From NCBI GenBank assembly GCA_031267635.1, contig JAIRYX010000446.1, positions 1 to 14,862 of the forward strand: a stretch of DNA of 14,862 nucleotides. Direction: 5' to 3'. The notes below the pieces were generated by a model that was not told the DNA's origin, searched no databases, and saw only the letters and a list, made by a program, of their open reading frames with translations. This DNA is from Planctomycetaceae bacterium. Lineage in GTDB: Bacteria > Planctomycetota > Planctomycetia > Pirellulales > Thermoguttaceae. Below are positions 1-7,462 of this stretch, piece by piece. The number at the start of each line of letters is the position of its first letter. Position 1 is the stretch's first letter. A program made the position numbers and the translations under genes.

Positions 1-204
1 AACCGCTTCGCGATAGAACCAAGCTCGCCGTCGTTTGAAGTGCGCGGTCACGACTTGAGCCGCACGTTCGTCAACGTCGGACTCGGCACGCAGATTTACC
101 TGAATCGAATGCAATCGCGTATGCTGTTCCTGCAATACGACGGCATGTACGGCAAAAATACCAACGCCCAAAACGCCTCGCTCGGCTATCAAATGACATT
201 CTGA
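1..204 (+). CDS. C-terminal end of an autotransporter-type outer-membrane beta-barrel protein (5' truncated)
   Basis: Reading from base 1 in frame 1 gives 67 residues to a TGA at 202-204. The fragment contains FVNVGLGTQIYLNR, a central YDGMYGKN segment and ends in LGYQMTF. Alternating hydrophobic and polar residues, a G-x-G-T strand and a final aromatic residue (F) are what the last strands of autotransporter barrel domains look like; the terminal Phe is the known signal for the BAM outer-membrane insertion machinery. The passenger and most of the barrel lie outside the window, so the substrate or role cannot be told. A hairpin followed by T-rich sequence comes about 50 bases after the stop. 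An unrelated porin-like barrel is the main alternative. Confidence 0.7.
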   Translation, partial: NRFAIEPSSPSFEVRGHDLSRTFVNVGLGTQIYLNRMQSRMLFLQYDGMYGKNTNAQNASLGYQMTF

Positions 205-256
205 GTGGAAACGCGAAGGGACATAAGGGACGCTTGAGGGACTTTGGAGACTTGAA

Positions 257-308
257 GGACGTTATTTGATAACGTCCCTCGCATCCTCAAAGCCCCTTTT
301 GTTTTTTT
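257..308 (+). terminator. Rho-independent terminator of the barrel-protein gene
   Basis: A perfect 9-bp stem, GGACGTTAT (257-265) and ATAACGTCC (269-277), closes on a 3-base loop. Imperfect pairing extends outward (GAGGGACTTTGGAG against CTCAAAGCCCC), and a T-rich run (TTTTGTTTTTTTAT) follows at about 297-310. It sits 53 bases after the upstream stop codon, in a convergent intergenic region. Confidence 0.65.
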
Positions 309-336
309 ATGGTAATCTCGTCACACGTTAATTTGT

Positions 337-441
337 CTCTCACAAAGCAACAAAGAACACAGAGGGATTCGATACATTACATTTCCTCACGTTGCGGATT
401 CTAAAAAATAACTCCTTTGTGCCTCCGTGCCTTTGTGAGAA
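337..441. repeat. Imperfect inverted repeat between convergent genes
   Basis: The left arm at about 337-365 (CTCACAAAGCAACAAAG...) is the approximate reverse complement of the right arm at about 412-441 (CTTTGTGCCTCCGTGCCTTTGTGAG). About 29 bases pair with a few mismatches, around a 46-base centre. It lies just beyond the 3' end of the 477-1931 gene, so it could act as a terminator for that gene or be a dispersed intergenic repeat. Words of the kind CTCCGTGCCTTTGTG are, in my recollection, common intergenic repeats in several bacterial genomes; copy number here cannot be judged. Confidence 0.5.
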
Positions 442-476
442 AACATTATTACTGCCGCCCTTTTCTGAATTGTTTC

Positions 477-1931
477 TCATCGCGTTTTCGTTGGAAGCAG
501 AAGCATGTCTTTTTCCGCGAGTTGATGTTTTTGCAGCTTTTCAAAACAGTTGGTCAGATCGATCATTTTATCGAAATGATTATTGCGTCCGATTGTGAAT
601 TTCGCTCTTTTCGCTTTGGCGATTTCAATAAACTTGTCGCTGGGAAACGCCGAACCCGCCTGAATTTCAAACGCGACATTGTTTTTCACCGCCGCGTCGA
701 TCAACAGCGTCATTCGTTCTTCTGTCCAGAGTTCGTCATATTTATCCGCAACGCGCGTCGGCAAATAAGTCGGATTTGCCATTATCGTAATCGGTTCGTT
801 GATCACGGTCATGCAGTGCGCAAAATATCGATCAAACCATTGGTTCGCGTCGTCGATTTTGTATTGATCTTCGAGCCAGAGCTTTTGCGGTTTACCGTTT
901 TCATCGTTCATAATCATCGTGTCGGCAAGAATATAATCCAATCGCTTGAGCAAGTCGGGCGAAATCGCGCTGAACCAGTCACGGTCATTGACTTGCAGCC
1001 CGATGTAAAGCGGGTGCGGTTCCGCCGTTTCGATGAACTTGCGGATTTTTTCGTTGTCCGAGAGGGGCCAATCCGCGCCGGCATTTTCTAACACGCCGGC
1101 TTGAACGCCCGTTTTCGCTTGCGAAATCAGGGCTTTTTCCACTGTCATCCCGCCGCGAAGATGAATATGATAATCAATTATCGGCACGTTCCGCGAACCG
1201 AACGCGTCGATTTGCCGCGCGAAATCGGCGGACGGATCAAACAAATAGGACGTGTCGCCGCCGTCATCGACGCCACCATCGCCGCCACCATCGGCAACGG
1301 AGTCGGGAAGAATCTTCACGGCGATATTGCGGTAAGCGACATGCGTTTCGGGATCGTGCGCCTGCAACGCAAACGTGCCGCTTGAAAGAATACGTCCCTT
1401 TCGCGTCCGCGGCGCGTTTTCCGGTTCCACATAATCGGCGAGCAACACGCCGTTGACTTTCACCTGAATCCGCCGTCCGGTAACTTTCAGCCGCAAATCC
1501 GCCCACGTTTCATTTTTCACGAAATCGACATAAATTCCGCGAACCGCAAAAAGCGAGCCGGTTTTTCGCGTTTCTTTGTCGCTGCTATTGATCTGAACTT
1601 CGTAACCTTTCGGCGGCGATCCGGCGTCGGAAAATTCCGTATGAAAGAAAAGCCCCGAATTGGATTTGCCTTCCAGCTTGAATTGCAGTTTTAACTCGAA
1701 GTTTTTGAAATGATGGTCGGCAACGTCTCCGTCATAAAATAAATGACTTCTCGCGCCGTTCGGTACCAGCGCGCCGTCAACCGCCGACCAAGTTGTTTGC
1801 GATTCCGACGCTTTCCAACCGTCCAGCGATTTCCCGTCAAACAACGACGTCCAATTTTCTTCCGCCCAAACGCTCGCCGCCAAGATGACATAGCAGGCGA
1901 TTCCAATAAATAGTCTTTGACTCGTTTTCAT
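477..1931 (-). CDS. Secreted DUF1080 (3-keto-disaccharide hydrolase-like) protein fused to a PHP-like domain
   Basis: 484 residues. Residues 1-23 form a signal peptide (KTSQRLFIGIACYVILAAS then VWA before EEN), so the protein is probably exported. Residues about 25-208 are a DUF1080/LamG-like beta-sandwich: WTSLFDGKSLDGWK at the start, then SNSGLFFHTEF, GYEVQINSS and a C-terminal GTFALQAHDPETHVAYRNI. This family is abundant in planctomycetes, and some members act on 3-keto-glycosides. A Gly/Asp-rich linker (about 212-227) leads to a second domain, about 245-484, opening with IIDYHIHLRGG; H255-x-H257 looks like a metal-binding HxH of a PHP/amidohydrolase-type barrel, and later histidines are H403-type residues in the C-terminal half. 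The start has an AAGGAAC ribosome site 8 bases upstream. Joint action of the two domains on a sugar derivative is inference. Confidence 0.82.
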   Translation of the reverse strand: MKTSQRLFIGIACYVILAASVWAEENWTSLFDGKSLDGWKASESQTTWSAVDGALVPNGARSHLFYDGDVADHHFKNFELKLQFKLEGKSNSGLFFHTEFSDAGSPPKGYEVQINSSDKETRKTGSLFAVRGIYVDFVKNETWADLRLKVTGRRIQVKVNGVLLADYVEPENAPRTRKGRILSSGTFALQAHDPETHVAYRNIAVKILPDSVADGGGDGGVDDGGDTSYLFDPSADFARQIDAFGSRNVPIIDYHIHLRGGMTVEKALISQAKTGVQAGVLENAGADWPLSDNEKIRKFIETAEPHPLYIGLQVNDRDWFSAISPDLLKRLDYILADTMIMNDENGKPQKLWLEDQYKIDDANQWFDRYFAHCMTVINEPITIMANPTYLPTRVADKYDELWTEERMTLLIDAAVKNNVAFEIQAGSAFPSDKFIEIAKAKRAKFTIGRNNHFDKMIDLTNCFEKLQKHQLAEKDMLLLPTKTR

Positions 1932-2543
1932 TGTTGTTCCTTAAATTTTTGCTGATTGTTTTTGCCGCGCGTACACGAATTTGTGACGCATCTTTTTTGT
2001 AAGCAACTCATTTTAATTCTTCGACGCCACTCGCGGTTCGTAAAGAATATTGTCTGCTCGCGACTCCAACAAGCGATGAGAAATTCACTCAAAATTTATC
2101 ATATCACAACGAATCAAAAAAACAATTCCGACAAACAACATTGCTATTCCCAAAACGCAAACCACTTGACTTTGTTTGACTTCTATTTATAATCATCAAC
2201 ATATTTACGGCATTGGTGTCCTGGAGCTACGACGTCTTGTAGCTTTGGGTAAAACAGGGAATCCGGTAATATCATTGGGATGAGTCCGGAACGGTCCTCG
2301 CCGCTGTGTTGGGAATGATCGTGCAATGTTGCATGATCGGCAAATTTTCTTTCGATACTGATAATCGTCTTTTTGTAAATTGCCATTTTCGTTTCGACGA
2401 AGAGAAGGCGCGAAAATTTGCTCCCTAAGTCAGAAGACCTACCAATGCCGATTGCCGTTTCTCACGAGTCGATGAGAGACATCAACACAATCATGCGTGG
2501 TCAACTGTAACTCCGCCACTCCCACATTCAAACTTTAAGAAAT
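1932..2543. other. 612-bp intergenic region with short palindromes, no convincing gene
   Basis: The gap separates two divergent transcription units and must hold both promoters, but I see no clear sigma-70 pair. Two compact palindromes stand out: AGCTAC at 2225-2230 against GTAGCT at 2239-2244, around a GACGTC centre; and GATCGTGCAATGTTGCATGATC (2317-2338), near-perfect. A third, weak stem (CTCA/TGAG with CGAGTCGA between) lies at about 2460-2480. A 67-codon minus-strand frame (2183-2386) crosses both palindromes and looks incidental. No box clearly matching the NrdR consensus was found upstream of dcd. Confidence 0.45.
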
Positions 2544-3089
2544 ATGATTTTATCTGGGCTTGAAATACGCAAAGAGGTCGCCCGTGGTCGCATCGTCATT
2601 GATCCGTTTGACGAATCACGAGTAAATCCGAACAGCTATAATCTCCGACTTCATAACGAGCTGCTCGTTTATACCGACGACGTTCTCGATATGAAAACGC
2701 CAAACAATACAGAGCAAATCACGATCCCCAACGACGGTCTTTTGCTGGAATCGGGACGTCTTTATCTTGGTCGCTCTATGGAATACACCCAAACGTTCGG
2801 CTTTGTTCCGATGCTCGAAGGTCGTTCGTCCATCGGACGACTCGGTATCATGATTCACGTTACGGCAGGTTTCGGCGACGTCGGTTTTGTCGGCTTTTGG
2901 ACGCTGGAAATCCAATGCGTCACTCCGGTGCGAATTTATCCGTTCGTCGAATTCTGTCAGATTTATTATCATACCATTCAAGGCGAATACGTCGCCTACC
3001 AAAGCAGTAAATATCAAAACAACGCCGGTATCCAACCGAGTATGGCTTATCTTGATTTTAAAAAGGAGGAAAATCATGAGTCTCAGTGA
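2544..3089 (+). CDS. dcd: dCTP deaminase (dCTP deaminase/dUTPase superfamily)
   Basis: 181 residues, near the usual family length. It deaminates dCTP to dUTP, supplying the route to dTMP; some relatives also hydrolyse dUTP to dUMP, and the sequence alone does not decide which. Diagnostic motifs are present: SYNLRL near residue 31, EGRSSIGRLG at 92-101 (nucleotide- and subunit-interface Ser/Arg), HVTAGFGDVGFVG at 105-117 and TLEI at 120-123, where E122 corresponds to the catalytic Glu; then EFCQIYYH. The gene is first in an apparent operon: its last 14 bases overlap the nrdD start, and its end encodes the nrdD ribosome binding site. Coupling of dCTP deamination with ribonucleotide reduction makes sense as dNTP supply. 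Its own ribosome site is weak (TTAAGAAAT before the ATG). Confidence 0.93.
   Translation: MILSGLEIRKEVARGRIVIDPFDESRVNPNSYNLRLHNELLVYTDDVLDMKTPNNTEQITIPNDGLLLESGRLYLGRSMEYTQTFGFVPMLEGRSSIGRLGIMIHVTAGFGDVGFVGFWTLEIQCVTPVRIYPFVEFCQIYYHTIQGEYVAYQSSKYQNNAGIQPSMAYLDFKKEENHESQ
3063..3069 (+). promoter_or_regulatory. Strong Shine-Dalgarno inside dcd that fixes the nrdD start
   Basis: AAGGAGG at 3063-3069 lies 6 bases before the ATG at 3076. The reading frame is open much further upstream (to 2887), but that part is only dcd read in another frame; this site plus the onset of a recognisable ATP-cone decide for 3076. Confidence 0.85.
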
Positions 3090-5433
3090 AATGGAAAGCA
3101 AACAGCAAAATATCCACATAACGTCGATCATTAAACGCGACGGTCGCACGACGCCGTTTTGTCTGGATAAAATTGCCGCCGCGATTCAAAAAGCGTTTCA
3201 TGCGTGCGGTAGCGACCGCGACTATCAATATTTGATGCGGCTTGCCAAACAGGTTGACGACCAATTGATCGCACAAAATATGTTGCAGCCCACTGTCGAA
3301 CAAATACAAGACCACGTTGAGCAAGTTCTCATGGAAAACGGTCACGTTCGTACAGTCAAGGCGTATATGCTTTACCGCACCGAGCGTACTCGCATTCGCG
3401 AGCAGAACACTCGCCTTATGAAAACCTATGAAGACATTACGTTCAAATCCTCAAAAGAAAGCGAAATCAAGCGGGAAAACGCGAATGTCAACGGCGATAC
3501 CGCAATGGGCGTCATGCTCAAATACGGCAGCGAAGGAGCTAAACAGTTTTATGAAATGTTTGTACTTAACCCCAAACATGCCGCCGCCCATCGCGACGGC
3601 GATATCCACATTCACGATCTCGATTTTTTGACGATGACAACCACCTGTTGCCAGATTGATCTTTTGAAACTCTTCAAAAAAGGGTTCTGCACCGGTCACG
3701 GCGTACTTCGCGAACCGAACGACATTCAAAGTTACGCCGCCCTTGCCTGTATTGCAATTCAATCGAACCAAAACGACCAACACGGCGGTCAGAGCGTTGT
3801 CAATTTTGATTACAGTCTCGCGCCCGGCGTTGCCAAAACATTTCGTAAACTTTATTGCAATAACCTTATCAAAGGATTGCATTTGCTTACCGGCTTGGAA
3901 AACATTGACGAAAAAATTGCCGCGATTCAAAAAAAACTGTTTGGTCATGGTCGCGTTTTACGTCTCGAAGAAAATGAGCAATACCGCGATGAAGAATACA
4001 ATCATCTCATTACCGACGGCTTTGAAAGCGACGTCGTTCGTAAATGCCAACAGTTCGCGTTAAAAGCGTCCGTCAAAGAAACCGACCGCGCGACGTTTCA
4101 GGCAATGGAAGCGTTGGTGCACAATCTCAACACCATGCACTCCAGAGCCGGCGCACAGACTCCGTTTTCGTCGATCAATTACGGCATGGATATTTCACCT
4201 GAAGGTCGCATGGTTTCAAAGAATGTCTTATTAGCCCATGAATGCGGGCTTGGCGGCGGCGAAACGCCGATCTTTCCGATTCATGTGTTTCGTGTCAAAG
4301 ACGGCGTTAATTGTCACGAAGGCGAGCCGAATTATGATCTGTTCAAACTCGCCTGCCGCGTCAGCGCCAAACGATTATTCCCCAACTTTGCATTTCAAGA
4401 CGCCCCGTTCAATCTCAAATACTATGTGCCGAACAAGCCCGAAACCGAAATCGCTTATATGGGCTGCCGCACGCGCGTAATCGGCAACGTGCATGATTCA
4501 AGCCGTGAAATTTGTCCCGGTCGCGGTAATCTCAGTTTCACGTCGCTCAATCTCCCACGTATTGCGATCAAATCGCACGGCAATATCAACTGGTTTTTCG
4601 AGGAACTCGACCGAAAAATCGACCTCTGCGTTGAACAACTGCTCGAACGTTTTGAAATTCAATGCGCCAAGAAGGTTCGCAATTATCCGTTCCTTATGGG
4701 CGAAGGCATTTGGATCGACAGCGAAAATCTTTCGCCTGACGACGAAGTGCGCGAAGTCTTGAAACACGGCACGCTTTCGGTCGGCTTTATCGGTCTTGCC
4801 GAAACGCTCAAATCGCTGATCGGTCGCCATCACGGCGAAAGTGAAAAGTCCCAGAATCTCGGTCTTGAAATCATTTCATACATACGAAATGCTCTTGACG
4901 TCATCAGCAAAAAACGTAAGCTGAATTTTACTCTTATCGCGACTCCGGCAGAAAGTCTCTCCGGTCGTTTCGTCCGCATCGACCGCGAATATTACGGCGT
5001 TATCGAAGGAGTGACCAACCGTGAGTATTACACTAACAGCTTTCACGTTCCGGTGTATCACCCGATTTCAATCGCTGATAAAATCCGCATCGAAGCTCCG
5101 TATCACACTCTCACCAACGCAGGTCACATCACTTATGTCGAAGTTGACGGCGATCTGACAAACAATCTTGAAGCGTTTGAGAAGATTATTCATTACATGC
5201 GGGAATCAGGCATTGGCTACGGTTCAATCAATCACCCCATCGACCGCGATACCGTATGCGGTTACACCGGCGTGATCGGCGAAACTTGCCCCCAATGCGG
5301 ACGCGAAGAAGGCGACGTTCCGTTTGAACGCATCCGCCGCATCACCGGTTATCTTGTCGGCACGCTTGACCGTTTCAACAGCGCCAAACGCCGCGAAGTT
5401 GTTGATCGTGTGTTACACACAGCCACATTCTGA
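3076..5433 (+). CDS. nrdD: Anaerobic (class III) ribonucleoside-triphosphate reductase, large subunit
   Basis: 785 residues from the ATG at 3076. It reduces ribonucleoside triphosphates to deoxy forms by glycyl-radical chemistry and works only without oxygen. An N-terminal ATP-cone (about 14-105: ITSIIKRDGRTTPF ... VEQVLMENGH) predicts allosteric control by ATP/dATP. The catalytic barrel begins near 120, with NANVNGDTAMG, HRDGDIHIHDLDF and C191-C192 in TTTCCQIDLL; MGCRTRV further on carries another candidate active-site Cys. The C-terminal glycyl-radical motif is RRITGYLVGTLDRFN with G758 as radical site. Just before it is the zinc knuckle: CGYTGVIGETCPQCG has C728, C738 and C741, while the position where a first CxxC Cys may be expected is D725. 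The gene overlaps dcd by 14 bases and is followed 18 bases later by its activase nrdG. Confidence 0.96.
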   Translation: MSLSEMESKQQNIHITSIIKRDGRTTPFCLDKIAAAIQKAFHACGSDRDYQYLMRLAKQVDDQLIAQNMLQPTVEQIQDHVEQVLMENGHVRTVKAYMLYRTERTRIREQNTRLMKTYEDITFKSSKESEIKRENANVNGDTAMGVMLKYGSEGAKQFYEMFVLNPKHAAAHRDGDIHIHDLDFLTMTTTCCQIDLLKLFKKGFCTGHGVLREPNDIQSYAALACIAIQSNQNDQHGGQSVVNFDYSLAPGVAKTFRKLYCNNLIKGLHLLTGLENIDEKIAAIQKKLFGHGRVLRLEENEQYRDEEYNHLITDGFESDVVRKCQQFALKASVKETDRATFQAMEALVHNLNTMHSRAGAQTPFSSINYGMDISPEGRMVSKNVLLAHECGLGGGETPIFPIHVFRVKDGVNCHEGEPNYDLFKLACRVSAKRLFPNFAFQDAPFNLKYYVPNKPETEIAYMGCRTRVIGNVHDSSREICPGRGNLSFTSLNLPRIAIKSHGNINWFFEELDRKIDLCVEQLLERFEIQCAKKVRNYPFLMGEGIWIDSENLSPDDEVREVLKHGTLSVGFIGLAETLKSLIGRHHGESEKSQNLGLEIISYIRNALDVISKKRKLNFTLIATPAESLSGRFVRIDREYYGVIEGVTNREYYTNSFHVPVYHPISIADKIRIEAPYHTLTNAGHITYVEVDGDLTNNLEAFEKIIHYMRESGIGYGSINHPIDRDTVCGYTGVIGETCPQCGREEGDVPFERIRRITGYLVGTLDRFNSAKRREVVDRVLHTATF

Positions 5434-5451
5434 ACTGTTATCCGAATCGCC

Positions 5452-5931
5452 ATGTCAGATCAACGATCCATAATCCGTATTGCAGGCGTCGTCCCTGAGT
5501 CTGTTACCGATGGTCCGGGCGTCCGTTTTGTGATCTTCGTACAAGGTTGTGAACGTCATTGTCTCGGTTGCCATAACCCGCACACGCATGACCCGGACGG
5601 CGGTTACGAAATCGAGGTCGCCAAACTTTTGACCATGATCAAGACGAACCCGCTTCTCAACGGCGTCACGCTAAGCGGCGGCGAACCGTTCTTGCAGGCG
5701 GCACGACTCGCCAACCTTGCGCGTCAATGTCATGAACTCGGTCTCTCGGTCGTTACTTACACCGGTTATCAACACGAGGAACTTTTAGCGGCAAACTACC
5801 TTGATTGGCAAGAACTATTGCAACAAACCGACGTTCTCATCGATAGTCCGTTTGTTCAAGACCAGGCAACCGCAATGCTGCCGTTTCGCGGATCGCAAAA
5901 CCAGAGAATGATACAGCTTCGAGAATTTTGA
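5452..5931 (+). CDS. nrdG: Anaerobic ribonucleotide reductase activating enzyme (radical SAM)
   Basis: 159 residues, close to the typical 150-160. NrdG uses S-adenosylmethionine and a [4Fe-4S] cluster to place the glycyl radical on NrdD. The cluster motif CERHCLGC gives C33, C37 and C40 (C-x3-C-x2-C), preceded by the usual DGPGVRFVIFVQGC. GVTLSGGEPF at 71-80 is the SAM-binding GGE motif; YTGY (103-106), DVLIDSPFV and the terminal FRGSQNQR are NrdG signatures. It lies 18 bases after nrdD on the same strand, so co-transcription is likely, though no good ribosome site is visible before the ATG, which suggests translational coupling or a leaderless-like start. Confidence 0.95.
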   Translation: MSDQRSIIRIAGVVPESVTDGPGVRFVIFVQGCERHCLGCHNPHTHDPDGGYEIEVAKLLTMIKTNPLLNGVTLSGGEPFLQAARLANLARQCHELGLSVVTYTGYQHEELLAANYLDWQELLQQTDVLIDSPFVQDQATAMLPFRGSQNQRMIQLREF

Positions 5932-6123
5932 AATGGCTTGAGTAAAGAAAACCTACAAAACATGGTTAATGTTTTGATGAAAGTCTCTACCGAGCGCAAA
6001 GATTAGGGCGAGCGAGACGTTTGGGAAAGCAATCTCAACAATCTCAAAGAGCAATTCCTGTCCCGAAAGTCTCCCAATGTCTCTGTATTGCTGACACGAC
6101 TGTTCTCCCTTTACGTTCCATAA
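5932..6123 (+). pseudogene. Possible decayed short gene, in frame after nrdG
   Basis: The frame of nrdG stays mostly open after its stop: from 5932 it encodes a stretch including SKENLQNMVNVLMKVSTERKD, meets TAG at 6004-6006, then continues for 38 codons (GERDVWESNLNNLKEQFLS...) to TAA at 6121-6123. The composition is protein-like, with amphipathic Leu/Asn/Lys spacing, but there is no ATG start, ribosome site or recognisable family. A perfect 8-bp stem (CAAAACAT 5956-5963 with ATGTTTTG 5969-5976) lies within it. It may be a gene remnant, or chance. Confidence 0.25.
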
Positions 6124-6160
6124 AATCCTGCGACCAAAAATATTTTTTCTAAAATTGCTC

Positions 6161-6189
6161 TTTTCATAACGTATTTTTTTTCTTATGAT
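6161..6189 (+). promoter_or_regulatory. Candidate sigma-70-like promoter for the fliJ cluster
   Basis: TTTTCA at 6161-6166 and TATGAT at 6184-6189 are separated by exactly 17 bases (4/6 and 5/6 matches to consensus). Predicted transcription start is near 6196, giving a leader of about 80 bases before fliJ. The surroundings are strongly AT-rich, which raises the odds of a chance match. Confidence 0.4.
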
Positions 6190-6216
6190 TCATGACGTTT
6201 AGGAACAATGGAAACG

Positions 6217-6245
6217 GTCAAGGCGTTGGCGACTTGACGTCTTTT
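6217..6245 (+). terminator. Terminator-like hairpin in the fliJ leader
   Basis: GTCAAG (6217-6222) pairs with CTTGAC (6233-6238); the loop can add a small GC/GC pairing. GTCTTTTTAC follows. It is about 300 bases beyond nrdG and only about 30 bases before fliJ, so it either ends the upstream operon or works as an attenuator of the flagellar unit if the candidate promoter at 6161-6189 is real. Confidence 0.45.
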
Positions 6246-6275
6246 TACTCTGATCGCTTTTAATTTTTAACTTTT

Positions 6276-6716
6276 GTGTTTCGTTTTCGGTTAAAGCCGT
6301 TACAAAAAATTCGGGAAAATGTGCGTCAGGAACGGCAGGCGGAATTAGCCAAAGCTCTTGAGGCGGAAGCGATTGTGCGCGAAAAACTCGAAAGTATCCA
6401 ACACGAAATCGCCGCCACCAAAGCGGACGGACGCAAATTCGCGTCGGGCGGTATGGTGAATGTGGATTTTTTAATCGGTTTACGGCGGCACGAAGCGTTT
6501 TTGCTTGCGCAAAAAGCAGATGTACAAAATCGTCTCGAACAAGTTCTTGCCGAGGTCGAGCGGCGACGGCAAGCGGTCATTGAAATGGATAAAGAAGTGA
6601 AAATTCTGGAAAAATTGCACGATGTGCAAAAAGAAAAATACGACGCGGCAATGACCGCAAAAGAAATCGTAAGTATGGATGAAATTGCGTTGCAAAAACG
6701 GCAGAGAATGACATGA
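6276..6716 (+). CDS. fliJ: FliJ-like flagellar export chaperone/coiled-coil protein
   Basis: 146 residues, the usual FliJ length. FliJ is a soluble component of the flagellar type III export apparatus that works with the FliI ATPase and FlhA. The start FRFRLKPLQKIREN matches the FliJ N-terminal pattern (F-x-F-x-L-x-P-L), and the rest is nearly all charged helix with long heptad-like runs (residues about 12-50 and 70-130), as in FliJ. The start is GTG at 6276, chosen because the family signature begins at the second residue; no strong ribosome site precedes it. The last four bases overlap the next start (ATGA at 6713-6716), indicating translational coupling. FliJ sequences are poorly conserved; the flagellar neighbour fliR supports the call. 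Confidence 0.8.
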   Translation: MFRFRLKPLQKIRENVRQERQAELAKALEAEAIVREKLESIQHEIAATKADGRKFASGGMVNVDFLIGLRRHEAFLLAQKADVQNRLEQVLAEVERRRQAVIEMDKEVKILEKLHDVQKEKYDAAMTAKEIVSMDEIALQKRQRMT

Positions 6717-7381
6717 TCGAAAAAATGATTCGAGGACTTGGAATTGTCGTGTTATACGGCACGGCAAGTTTGTTTTTATCGGCAATTTTTTTATCGGCGT
6801 ATTTGTGGTATGCGTGGGGCATGAACCAAAATCGACTGATGAAAATTCTTGCGATTGCGCAAGGCATAGACGTTTACAAAATTGACGAGGAAATCAAAGA
6901 CGCTCAATTGCAGGAAATTCTTAACATAACGCGAAACGACGTATTACGAACACGCGCGCTGCGCGATCGCAATAATGAAATGACAGCAACCGCCTCGCGG
7001 GAAACATTAGAGCGAATCAGCGGCGAAACGTCGCAGCTTGAGCAGCTTAAAAAAGAAATTCAAACGATGCAAGCGAGCTTTGAGGCGGAAAAGAAGCGGC
7101 TAAAAGAAGAATCCGAAAGCGCGGGAGTTGACGAGTTGACGACGCTGACGGAAAATATGCAGCCGGAACTCGCCAAAAAGTATTTGCTTGATATGTATAA
7201 GAATCAGGAATACGCCCGTATCATTTGGGTTCTCAAGGGCATGGAATTGAAAAAACGAAAAAATATTATCAATGAATTTCAGAGCGATGAAGAAGTCTCA
7301 AACATGGCGGATATTTTGCGGCGAATCGGCAACGGTGAACCGGACGCAAAACTTGCGGAAGATTTAAAAAATGCAAATTAA
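6713..7381 (+). CDS. MotE/FlbB-like membrane-anchored coiled-coil flagellar protein
   Basis: 222 residues. One membrane segment lies at about 10-36 (LGIVVLYGTASLFLSAIFLS...), followed by a charged helical region with a long coiled coil (about 95-138, rich in E, K and L). The C-terminal part (about 150-215: ELAKKYLLDMYKNQEYARIIWVLKGM...) resembles the MgtE-N-like helical domain of MotE/FlbB-type proteins, which are often encoded next to fliJ and help to assemble or anchor the stator-associated motor structures. It overlaps fliJ by 4 bases and is followed by fliR after a 70-80 base spacer. The call rests on architecture and context rather than a catalytic motif. Confidence 0.65.
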   Translation: MIEKMIRGLGIVVLYGTASLFLSAIFLSAYLWYAWGMNQNRLMKILAIAQGIDVYKIDEEIKDAQLQEILNITRNDVLRTRALRDRNNEMTATASRETLERISGETSQLEQLKKEIQTMQASFEAEKKRLKEESESAGVDELTTLTENMQPELAKKYLLDMYKNQEYARIIWVLKGMELKKRKNIINEFQSDEEVSNMADILRRIGNGEPDAKLAEDLKNAN

Positions 7382-7423
7382 AAGAGAGGATTTAAGCGTG
7401 AAGTAGAAGTGAATCATTCGTAG

Positions 7424-7462
7424 ATTCGTAATGCGTTGTTGAAGCAATGACGCATTGCGAAT
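7424..7462 (+). promoter_or_regulatory. Hairpin covering the fliR translation start
   Basis: ATTCGTAATGCGT (7424-7436) pairs with ACGCATTGCGAAT (7450-7462): 13 pairs, one of them G-U, around a 13-base loop. Its right arm reaches the first two bases of the ATG at 7461, so folding would hide the start and any ribosome site. An alternative smaller stem (GAATC 7411-7415 with GATTC 7423-7427) competes with it. A translational control element or a dispersed palindromic repeat are both possible. Confidence 0.6.

Noticed and set aside
417..1091. 224-codon + strand reading frame
   Set aside because: Antisense to the DUF1080-PHP gene; Arg/Phe/Val-rich shadow of its codon bias, with no recognisable domain.
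2183..2386. 67-codon minus-strand frame in the dcd upstream gap
   Set aside because: No ribosome site, no family, and it runs through two palindromes; more likely regulatory or repeat DNA.
2616..3149. 177-codon minus-strand frame
   Set aside because: Antisense across dcd and the start of nrdD, both firmly identified.
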